DNA of 64,000 nucleotides from Pinibacter aurantiacus. Its GTDB lineage: Bacteria; Bacteroidota; Bacteroidia; Chitinophagales; Chitinophagaceae. The notes beneath the pieces were generated by a model that saw only the letters and a program-made list of their open reading frames with translations, did no database searches and was not told where the DNA came from. Every line of letters begins with the position of its first letter. Positions within the stretch are counted from its first letter, which is position 1. Shown piece after piece: positions 54,770 to 62,538 of the stretch. Made by a program: the position numbers and the translations under genes. The DNA is taken from positions 186,001 to 250,000 of the forward strand of contig NZ_JAHSPG010000006.1 in the NCBI RefSeq assembly GCF_019130065.1. Direction: 5' to 3'.

Positions 54770-56695
54770 TCACTTCATTATCACAAGATGAGCTGGAAGT
54801 AATATTACAAAAGTGGAGCCTTTATCCGGTTCGCCGTATGCATATATAAAACCCTGGTGATTCTCAATAATTTTTTTACAAAGAGCAAGGCCGATGCCTG
54901 TTCCTTTATAAGTGGATTTCGAATGAAGTCGCTGGAAAATCTGGAAAATTTTTTCTGCATACTGTTGTGCAAAGCCGATGCCGTTGTCTGTAAAAGAAAT
55001 TTCAAGTACATGCTCTGAATCCAGAACAGGAACACCGTCTGGAAGTTGATCGTTCAGCAGGAACCGTGCGCCGATATTTATAGAAGGGGTTGTCTCGCAA
55101 AACTTAATTGCATTGCTGATCAGGTTTGCAAACAGTTGCCTCAATTGGGATGGAAGTCCCATGATTACAGGCAATTGCTGCGATTGAATCTGAGTGCCTG
55201 TTGTATTTATTAATGTTTCGTAGTCTTCAATAACTTCTCTCAGAATCAGGTTGAGGTCTGTTTTTACGAACTGCGTTTCCTGTCGGTCTATTCTTGAATA
55301 TTCGAGGATGCTTTCTACAAGACTGGACATTCGTTCTGCGGACGATTTTATACGGTGAAAATAGTTTGCCGGTACAGGATCAAGGCGTCCATTTTTCTCA
55401 ATGATGTCGATAAACGTTTGAATTTTCCTCAAAGGCTCCTGCAGGTCATGGCTTGCTATGTAAGCAAATTGTGCAAGGTTTTCATTTGACTTTAACAGGT
55501 GTTCATTCATTCTGCTGAGATCTGCTGTGCGCTCGGCAACGGTTTGTTCAAGTATTTCTTTGGTTGTTTTTTCGTCGGTAATATCCAGCATCGTGCCGAT
55601 GATCTTTTCTGCGTCGCCATGTGGAGAAAAATATACCTTGCCCCTCACTCTTGCCCATTTAATTGCTTTCGATTCGTGAACAACGCGGTATTCGATATCG
55701 TAGTCTCCGCCGTCCGCATTTGTCATAGCCTGTTGCAACCGGGCGTTTACAAGATCCTTGTCTTCCGTAAAAATGGCATCCATCATAAGTGCCCAGGAAA
55801 GCGCTTTGTTCAATATGCCGAAGATATTGGCTGTTTCTGATGAATAGGCAAGGTGTTGGTTTTTGATGTCAAATGACCATGTACCAAGTCTTGCCGTTTC
55901 AATTGCCAGGCGGTAGCGTTCCTCGCTTTCACGCAGAGAAACTTCCTGCGCTTTTTGAAGCGTAATGTCACGGGCTATCTTTGAAGCCCCCACTACTGTT
56001 CCGTTTGCATCCTTTATCGGAGAAATTGTCAGCGATACATTTAGCAGATCTCCGTTTTTGTTAATTCGGATGGTTTCATAATGATCGATGCGGCGGCCTG
56101 CGCGAAGATGTTCCTGGATCATGGATTCTTCGTTCCATAAATTTCCAGGAATAAGTTTAAAGATCAGTTGCCCGATCATTTCATCGGACGAGTATCCAAA
56201 GATCCTTTCTGCACCTGCGTTCCAACTGGTGATTACTCCATCCAGTGTTTTGGAAATAATAGCATCGTCGGAAGTTTCAACGATTGCGGCCAGGTGTGCC
56301 TCTTTTTGCTGATTTATATTTTGACTAAGAACGCTTTCGCAGTTAATGATAAAGCCAATGTGGGCGCCTTCATCATCATGGAGATATCTGAGATTAGATT
56401 TAACAAGCGTTCTTTTGCCATCAGATTTTTCAACGAGCATGTTTTGTATCGACAGCTTGCCCTTGATTATGTCTTCAGTTAAAAATGGCGTAAATGGTTT
56501 TCCTTTCTCGTCAAATGTTTTCCATGCGCCGGTCCATTTTTCTTTGCCTGGTTCAGGCCTGCGACCCCAAAGTTTTGCCGAGGCTTCATTGTAGAAAATA
56601 ATAAAGCCATTGGTGTCGCAGAGGTACACAGCCTCTTGCTGTGGATCCAAAACCTGTTGCAATAAGTATTTAGTATCCGGAAATGTAACGTTCAT
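54770..56695 (-). CDS. PAS-domain sensor histidine kinase (orphan)
   Basis: A cytosolic-looking sensor kinase of 641 residues, with no transmembrane helix. The start is taken at ATG 56695; the frame extends to a TTG at 56737 without support. Three PAS folds are visible: about 1-125 (VYLCDTNGFIIFYNEASAKLWG), about 135-255 (GVITSWNAGAERIFGYSSDEMIG) and about 265-385 (ETARLGTWSFDI). A coiled segment follows, then HisKA with H416 in ASHDLQEPL, then HATPase with N-box LISNAIKFCE and G-boxes FTDNGIGFA and GTGIGLALCK. No response regulator is adjacent. It is convergent with GH95, so control of the sugar locus is not implied. Confidence 0.92.
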   Translation of the reverse strand: MNVTFPDTKYLLQQVLDPQQEAVYLCDTNGFIIFYNEASAKLWGRRPEPGKEKWTGAWKTFDEKGKPFTPFLTEDIIKGKLSIQNMLVEKSDGKRTLVKSNLRYLHDDEGAHIGFIINCESVLSQNINQQKEAHLAAIVETSDDAIISKTLDGVITSWNAGAERIFGYSSDEMIGQLIFKLIPGNLWNEESMIQEHLRAGRRIDHYETIRINKNGDLLNVSLTISPIKDANGTVVGASKIARDITLQKAQEVSLRESEERYRLAIETARLGTWSFDIKNQHLAYSSETANIFGILNKALSWALMMDAIFTEDKDLVNARLQQAMTNADGGDYDIEYRVVHESKAIKWARVRGKVYFSPHGDAEKIIGTMLDITDEKTTKEILEQTVAERTADLSRMNEHLLKSNENLAQFAYIASHDLQEPLRKIQTFIDIIEKNGRLDPVPANYFHRIKSSAERMSSLVESILEYSRIDRQETQFVKTDLNLILREVIEDYETLINTTGTQIQSQQLPVIMGLPSQLRQLFANLISNAIKFCETTPSINIGARFLLNDQLPDGVPVLDSEHVLEISFTDNGIGFAQQYAEKIFQIFQRLHSKSTYKGTGIGLALCKKIIENHQGFIYAYGEPDKGSTFVILLPAHLVIMK

Positions 56696-56846
56696 GTTTG
56701 TTTCAGTCGCATGCGGGTGAAAGAAAAACGAAAACAATAAATATTGTGCCAGTGGTAATCCAGAATGGATATGGGATTATCAACGAAAACATAATTTACG
56801 AAATAAACGGTAAAGGTGGGAAAAACATTCTACAATTTGCCGTGGG

Positions 56847-57004
56847 GCAATTTGAGAATTTGAGAATTTGAAAATTTGAAAATTCTTTCCGCGCAGTTTC
56901 CCTGATCTCATTCTGAATTCACTTCTTTGCAAGCAGCAACAAATCATTTAGAGACGCGCACCTAACGCATTTTCAAATTTTCAAATCCTCAAATTTTCAA
57001 ATTG
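56847..57004. repeat. Inverted repeat with 36-bp arms of AATTTGARA words
   Basis: It dominates the 310-base gap 56696-57005. The arms 56847-56882 and 56969-57004 pair over 36 bases with two mismatches around an 86-base loop. The right arm stops one base from the stop codon of the minus-strand gene at 57006. The word family (AATTTGAGA, ATTTGAAAA) is the same as at 42731-42884. GAGACGCG at 56951 echoes the palindrome family at 16772. Confidence 0.9.
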
Positions 57005-57005
57005 A

Positions 57006-57821
57006 TCACATTTTCTTATCCAGGTACCAATCAATATAATCTTCTATGATGGTGTTGATATCAAGTACTCTGTAGATCATGGAGTGCTTTGGCAGGAAGT
57101 CCTGTGCGGCAGTATTTGCTTCGAGGTTGACGATTTTGGACACAGTTGAATAAGATCTGTGTTTGTAGCGGGAAATAGGTTGGCCGGGAGATTCAAAAAA
57201 TTGACAATGGTATTCCGTAGTGTCGCCCGCGCCAATCGTGGTGATTTTTAAATCGTTGTAAACATCGGCAGAAACGATTTCCGGGTTTATTATGATTTTC
57301 TGATAGTGAAGAAAAGAATCCAGCATGTTGAAGCTTTGAATTTCACCAATTTTTTTTCTTGAATCAGTCCTGTCGGCGTCAAAGCCTTTCAGTTTCCAGA
57401 GTTCATCATATTTTTTTGCTATTTCTACAATTTCCTTCCTTTCGGGTGTAGCAAGCCGGGGTTCAATAAACGATTGGGTAAAGTTCTGTTTGTCAGTATT
57501 TAATTGAGTGAGCCAGTAGAATATCTTTTCTTTTGGAACGGGGGGCAGGTTTTTGGTGGAGAAACGGATCGAATCTTTGTGAAGTGTTTTGCCGTCGTTT
57601 CCGGCCGATGCAACAATGGAAAGTCGACGCGTAAATTTAAAGTCGCCACTTTGAGTTCTTGTCAATTCAAGTATTTCACCCTTTCCGTAGACACCCGGTC
57701 TGCCCAATGAGTAGTTGCCCTTGCCATAGTCAATGATGATGGTGCGCACAGAATCAATAACTTGCCCAAAGGAAAACTGTTGAGCAAGCAGAAACAGGCC
57801 GATCAGGAGCTGCTTTACCAT
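57006..57821 (-). CDS. Hypothetical secreted protein
   Basis: A 271-residue protein with signal peptide MVKQLLIGLFLLAQQFSFGQ. I do not recognise the family. The body is mixed: an N-terminal beta region (VRTIIIDYGKGNYSLG, GEILELTRTQSGDFKFTRRL), a charged helical middle (ERKEIVEIAKKYDELWKLKG) and a C-terminal helix (INTIIEDYIDWYLDKK). There are no cysteine patterns or repeats. It is a single gene bounded by an inverted repeat downstream and a 112-base gap upstream. Confidence 0.65.
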   Translation of the reverse strand: MVKQLLIGLFLLAQQFSFGQVIDSVRTIIIDYGKGNYSLGRPGVYGKGEILELTRTQSGDFKFTRRLSIVASAGNDGKTLHKDSIRFSTKNLPPVPKEKIFYWLTQLNTDKQNFTQSFIEPRLATPERKEIVEIAKKYDELWKLKGFDADRTDSRKKIGEIQSFNMLDSFLHYQKIIINPEIVSADVYNDLKITTIGAGDTTEYHCQFFESPGQPISRYKHRSYSTVSKIVNLEANTAAQDFLPKHSMIYRVLDINTIIEDYIDWYLDKKM

Positions 57822-57933
57822 CTTGCAATTATTTAGTGTTTAGGTGTGGTTCCTACAAATAACAATGATGGTGGAAAATTGTTGACGATTTCTTTTCAAT
57901 TCTATTGGATGATGCGATGTTTTGGAAAGAAAA

Positions 57934-58425
57934 CTACCGGCTGTAGATTATTAAGTCGCAACTTGATGCGACGATGAATGATTTTCCTGTTTCAGAAAAA
58001 CCAAAAGCTCTGAATTCACACGCGCCGTCTTTTGCAATGAATATTTTTTGTTCCTTATCCGGCGATATCAGATGAATCTTTTGAATTAAGTATTTTTCAA
58101 AAGGCTTGTCGTCAGGTTCTGGTTTAGAGATTGAAAGTGTCCAGCCATCCGTTGTACTCTTAGGTAAATTATCATCGCCATATAAGCCATGAGTTGTTAT
58201 GATCAGTCCTTCCAGGCAATCAAAGCCCGGGATGGAACCAGAGGGTTCATTAAAACTATTCCACCAGTCGGCACCATCATGTTTTCTTGCGATTTTTTCT
58301 CCCGTGTTACAATCAAAAATGCCTTGACCCTGACTTGACAAGACTATCAGTTTGTCTTGACCAGGAGCAAATCCTACATTTTCTAGCCCGCCGATTGCAA
58401 AGAGATTTTTGAGTGTCCACATCAC
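57934..58425 (-). CDS. Hypothetical protein, WD-like beta strands
   Basis: A 163-residue protein without signal peptide. Strand motifs such as NVGFAPGQDKLIVLSSQGQGIFDCNTGEKI and FGFSETGKSFIVASSCDLIIYSR resemble single blades of a WD40-type propeller, but it is too short for a full ring. It lies nine bases after the DUF2625 gene on the same strand, so the two are co-transcribed. Function unknown. Confidence 0.65.
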   Translation of the reverse strand: MMWTLKNLFAIGGLENVGFAPGQDKLIVLSSQGQGIFDCNTGEKIARKHDGADWWNSFNEPSGSIPGFDCLEGLIITTHGLYGDDNLPKSTTDGWTLSISKPEPDDKPFEKYLIQKIHLISPDKEQKIFIAKDGACEFRAFGFSETGKSFIVASSCDLIIYSR

Positions 58426-58433
58426 TGCTTATT

Positions 58434-59177
58434 TTATTTATCAAGTCCCAACTGCTTGCGGAAACTCAAATTTAAACTGAACTGTTCTTCAACCGGTATG
58501 GCAGACCGGTGATTTTTATTTACGTCTTTTCCTTCTTTTGTCCAGAGGTAAGGATAAAAACTGAATACCTTATTGCCATCTAGTTTTGAAACTTCCTCCT
58601 TCCAATTTGCCCATCTCATCCCTTCATAAAATTTCTCCAGATCGCCTTCAAAACAGAAGCGCAGGAAGTCTGTATAGGTAATATCAAGTGGTTCATATTC
58701 CAAATTGTCGGGAGAAAAATAATACACTTTGCCAAGGTCCTTTCCAAGCCCCCCGCCGTTTAACATATAGAAACCACCGATTGCATCATCTGCTATTAAC
58801 AGAAATGTTGGTGCTTCTCCAAACTCTTTAAATGATTTTCCTTTGTTCCAGTCTGGCAGTGTTCTGTTGAGTTTCTCGTTTCCTGATCCAAGTATTCTGA
58901 TCCAGCCGTTATCAATCAGGAGTCCTCCTGTTTCATAAACAATAGCTCCCATTGGGGAACGAGTGGTTACCTGGGTTTTGTACAGTGCATCTTTTGCTTT
59001 GGCCGTATCAGCCGACAAAATTTCTATTTTATTTTTTCCTGATTTGATCCATTCTTTCACGAGCGGCCAACCCGGATCTGTTTTGTTTATAAGTTCATCA
59101 ATGGAGCACATTTTCTTTTGTGCAGTGGTTGTTAAAGTGAATATGGCCAGTAAAATAGTAATAAGGTGTCGGGTCAT
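58434..59177 (-). CDS. DUF2625 family protein, exported
   Basis: A 247-residue protein recognised as DUF2625 from the run TTRSPMGAIVYETGGLLID with NGWIRILGSG, plus ADDAIGGFYMLNGG and FYPYLWTKEG. The start is placed at ATG 59177, giving signal peptide MTRHLITILLAIFTLTTTAQ; a TTG at 59201 is less likely. DUF2625 proteins have no established function that I know of. It is followed by the WD-like gene after nine bases. Confidence 0.8.
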   Translation of the reverse strand: MTRHLITILLAIFTLTTTAQKKMCSIDELINKTDPGWPLVKEWIKSGKNKIEILSADTAKAKDALYKTQVTTRSPMGAIVYETGGLLIDNGWIRILGSGNEKLNRTLPDWNKGKSFKEFGEAPTFLLIADDAIGGFYMLNGGGLGKDLGKVYYFSPDNLEYEPLDITYTDFLRFCFEGDLEKFYEGMRWANWKEEVSKLDGNKVFSFYPYLWTKEGKDVNKNHRSAIPVEEQFSLNLSFRKQLGLDK

Positions 59178-59355
59178 GCGGTTGGGTTGTAATGAGAGCA
59201 ATAACTTTCATTTTTTATTGGTGAAATGCATCGCCACCTTACTTGCCAATGCTGGTTTTTGGGTAGGCCGACAGCGAACTTAAAACATTTTTTTTAGCAC
59301 TTGAAAAGTTTGCGATCGATAAATAGCAGAGTCTCGAAAATGCACAGTTTTTTTC

Positions 59356-59550
59356 ACCACTAAGGCACTAAGGTCACTAAGTTTCACTAAGAAAGAGAGC
59401 GCTTAATGCGGTGTACATCTAAGAAGTAAAGGATGCAAGTTCGCTGGCAAGCAGCGGTTCGTAATCCTCCTTCCCTCTGTGAAAAAAACTCCTTTCCTCC
59501 GTGGTAAAAAGAAAATCTTAGTGTGGCTTGTGCCCTTAGTGTCTTAGTGG
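59356..59550. repeat. CACTAAGG-word inverted repeat (copy 2)
   Basis: This second copy of the composite element at 20788-21085 lies in the 537-base gene-free region 59178-59714. The outer arms are 59356-59391 and 59517-59550; the inner CCTCTGTGAAAAAAAC and TTCCTCCGTGGT words are also shared. The loop differs, so the copies are diverged. The rest of the gap has an AT-rich stretch with a likely promoter for the downstream receptor gene. Confidence 0.85.
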
Positions 59551-59650
59551 CGAACTCGAAGATGCGAAGCACCTCTTATCCAACTACATTCTGAAAAAAT
59601 TTGGATGACAATGTTAAGTGATTATTACGAAAACATTACGGTTGCGTTAT

Positions 59651-59658
59651 TATACTTG
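59651..59658 (+). promoter_or_regulatory. Possible -7 box for the TonB receptor gene
   Basis: TATACTTG is one base from the Bacteroidota TAnnTTTG consensus. Transcription would begin near 59665, which makes the ATG at 59667 essentially leaderless and favours the ATG at 59715 as the real start. No -33 TTTG box was found at the right distance, so support is weak. Confidence 0.3.
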
Positions 59659-59714
59659 TAACGTAAATGAACAGTTGCATTTTTATTTTCCTTTGCCGAA
59701 AATTATTAAACCCA

Positions 59715-62501
59715 ATGCAACTGCGCGCTCTGTTTATTGCCGGACTGGCTTTTATTGGCAACATTTCATTTGGTCAACAAACTGAACACACCATCAAAGG
59801 AACCATTCTTGATGCACAATCAAAAGAACAGCTTTCCGGTGCAACCGTTACCATTACTGAATTGCATCGCAATACAAGTACAAGGCTGGATGGTTCTTTC
59901 ACGCTTGATCACATCAATGGCGGCACCTACCATTTTCAGGTCAGCTACATTGGCTACATAACAATTGATACAGTGTTTGCTGTGAGCAGCAACATCAAAA
60001 TAAATATCTCACTAAAGAACGCAACTTCTTCTTTGAGCGAGATTGTTATTGCCGGAAGAAAGGCAAATGGAGAATCAGAAGTGGCTGCAAAAAGAACAGA
60101 GCAGAATGCAGCAAGCGTTCAAAACATCATTTCAGCAAAAGCCATTCAAATGTCACCCGACGTAACAGTGGGAAATGCCTTGCAACGTGTATCCGGTGTG
60201 TCGGTAGAGCGCAGCAGCAGTGGTGACGGGCGTTACGCCATCATCAGGGGGATGGACCAACGTTATAATAATACATTGATCAATGGGGTGAAAATTGCAA
60301 GTCCTGATAACAAAAGCCGCTTCATTCCCCTGGACATTTTTCCTTCTGACCTGATTGAAAGAATTGAAGTGAACAAAACACTTATACCAAATATGGAAGC
60401 TGACGCCATAGGTGGTACGGTAAACATGGTAATGAAAAATGCGCCCGACGCATTGTATGTGAATGCAAGTGCTTCTGCTGGTTTTAACCAGAATGTATTG
60501 AAGAACGGCTTTGATCAGTTTCCTGTAAGTGCGATCAACAAACAATCTCCGTACAGAGCAAACGGTCCGGCCTACAGCGCAACACCACAGGACTTCACAA
60601 GAGATAATTTGAACTACACGCACAAATCAGCGCCGGTTAATACTTTCGCAACACTATCTATTGGTAACCGTTTTTTCAAAAACCGTTTAGGTGTAATGTT
60701 GGGTGGTTCCTATCAAAATGTTTACAAAGCCTACAACACGATATTTAGCCCCGGTGAGTTCCAGGATGGGGGAGCATTATATATAAAGCATTTTAACGTT
60801 CGCGACTACTCCACACAACTTACGCGTGCTGCGTTGAACGGCAAGCTCGATTTCAACATTAACGACAAGAACAAAATAGGCCTGTACGTTATTTATGCGG
60901 ACCTGAAAGATGCTCAGGCCCGCTTGACGCACGACACACTTATTCTTGCGCCGAGAACGGTTCCCGGAACGGGCCAGATATGGCAGTTTGGACGTTCGAG
61001 GTATCAGCATCAAAATATTTTCAACACAACATTGCAGGGACAACACACTCTTGTAACAGACAGGTTAAAACTTGACTGGTCAGCTGTTTATTCGAATGCG
61101 ATGAGTGAAATTCCTGACATCGCAGAATACGAATATGATGGTGGTTTTTACACAGATCCGTCAGCTCCGGGATCTGCGCCGTACAAACATCCTGACGTGT
61201 TGCAAAACTTTGATCGCACGTGGTGGAAGAACACCGACAGGGATCTTACAGGATACCTGAACCTCAACTATACCAACGCTACGCACGGTATTCCATATAC
61301 AATATCAGTAGGTGGTATGTATCGCGATAAACACAGAGTGAACGACTATGATAATTACGAGTTGAGACCAGTTCCCAATAGTGATGGTTCACACCAGGAG
61401 TGGTCGAATATTTACAACTTCAATTGGTCCGTGTACAATCCTAAAGGAAGTCCGGGAGAAGCAAATAACTACAGATCAAATGAGCAGATCGCAGCAGCTT
61501 ATGCAATGATTAAGTTCAGGCTCAAAAAACTGGAAACTGTGCTGGGCGTGAGAATGGAGCATACCGCACAGGATTTTGTTACGGATGTGCCGGTAACGCA
61601 GGCCGGAAAAAGTGGCGAGAAATCTTACAAGGATATTTTACCAAGCGTAAACTTCAGGTATATACTGAATGAAAAAACAAATATCAGGCTGTCGTATTAT
61701 AGTGCAATTGCAAGACCAAGCTATTTTGAGATTGTTCCTTACAGTGACAATTCAATGGATGATTTCAACGAGAGTGGGAACCCGTATGTATTGCACTCTA
61801 CCTCACAGAATTTCGATCTTCGTTATGAATGGTATCCGCGTGCCAATGAACAAGTGTTTGTAGGTGCATTCTATAAAAACATTAAAGATCCGATTGAGTA
61901 CGGTTTCAACTTCACGGGCTTTCAGAGTGATTTGATCTATCAGCCGAATAACTATGGTGATGCAACCAACTACGGTGTGGAGTTGGTGTATGAAAGGTAC
62001 ATCGGGAACTTTGGTGTAAGAGCGAACTATACTTACACACACTCTTCGATTACTACAACAAAATTTACTTCTGAGATCAAGAACGGACAGGCAACAAAAT
62101 TATATCCGGAAGAAACGAGACCACTGCAGGGACAGGCTGCGCATATTGCAAATGCTGCCATTTTATACAAGAACAACAAACTTGGTTTGGACGCACAAAT
62201 TACATGGCAGTATACGGGCAAGCGCATAGCATTGGTGTCACCTTACTATCAATTTGATTACTGGCAAAAGGGAATGAATGTATTCGATTTTGCAGCGGAG
62301 AAAAGAATTGTAAAACATTTCTCTGTGTTTGCAAAAGTGCAGAACATGCTGAATGCGAAATATGAAGTGTATGTAAACAAGCCGGCCACGAACAGTGTGC
62401 CTGTTCCTGAACAGGATCCATCATCCGGTAAAACGCTCGCACAGCGCAGTGAGTACGGACAAACTTATCAATTGGGTGTTCGTTACATTTTCAAAAAATA
62501 A
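59715..62501 (+). CDS. TonB-dependent outer-membrane receptor (non-SusC type)
   Basis: A 928-residue outer-membrane receptor. I choose ATG 59715 (signal peptide MQLRALFIAGLAFIGNISFG); the upstream ATG at 59667 adds 16 residues ahead of it. Residues about 24-110 are a carboxypeptidase-regulatory-like beta domain (IKGTILDAQSKEQLSGATVTI). The plug has VGNALQRVSGVSVERSSSGDGRYAIIRGMDQRYNNTLINGV and IPNMEADAIGGTVNM; the barrel ends GQTYQLGVRYIFKK. The wording is that of the TonB-receptor group without a SusD partner. It is followed 37 bases later by a beta-helix lipoprotein, the probable partner. The ligand is unknown. Confidence 0.92.
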   Translation: MQLRALFIAGLAFIGNISFGQQTEHTIKGTILDAQSKEQLSGATVTITELHRNTSTRLDGSFTLDHINGGTYHFQVSYIGYITIDTVFAVSSNIKINISLKNATSSLSEIVIAGRKANGESEVAAKRTEQNAASVQNIISAKAIQMSPDVTVGNALQRVSGVSVERSSSGDGRYAIIRGMDQRYNNTLINGVKIASPDNKSRFIPLDIFPSDLIERIEVNKTLIPNMEADAIGGTVNMVMKNAPDALYVNASASAGFNQNVLKNGFDQFPVSAINKQSPYRANGPAYSATPQDFTRDNLNYTHKSAPVNTFATLSIGNRFFKNRLGVMLGGSYQNVYKAYNTIFSPGEFQDGGALYIKHFNVRDYSTQLTRAALNGKLDFNINDKNKIGLYVIYADLKDAQARLTHDTLILAPRTVPGTGQIWQFGRSRYQHQNIFNTTLQGQHTLVTDRLKLDWSAVYSNAMSEIPDIAEYEYDGGFYTDPSAPGSAPYKHPDVLQNFDRTWWKNTDRDLTGYLNLNYTNATHGIPYTISVGGMYRDKHRVNDYDNYELRPVPNSDGSHQEWSNIYNFNWSVYNPKGSPGEANNYRSNEQIAAAYAMIKFRLKKLETVLGVRMEHTAQDFVTDVPVTQAGKSGEKSYKDILPSVNFRYILNEKTNIRLSYYSAIARPSYFEIVPYSDNSMDDFNESGNPYVLHSTSQNFDLRYEWYPRANEQVFVGAFYKNIKDPIEYGFNFTGFQSDLIYQPNNYGDATNYGVELVYERYIGNFGVRANYTYTHSSITTTKFTSEIKNGQATKLYPEETRPLQGQAAHIANAAILYKNNKLGLDAQITWQYTGKRIALVSPYYQFDYWQKGMNVFDFAAEKRIVKHFSVFAKVQNMLNAKYEVYVNKPATNSVPVPEQDPSSGKTLAQRSEYGQTYQLGVRYIFKK

Positions 62502-62538
62502 TATCAAATAGACTATCAACTCTTATTAAAGTACAATT

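Noticed and set aside
59667-59714. Upstream ATG at 59667 as the TonB receptor start
   Set aside because: It adds 16 residues before a complete signal peptide and would be nearly leaderless if the box at 59651 is the promoter.
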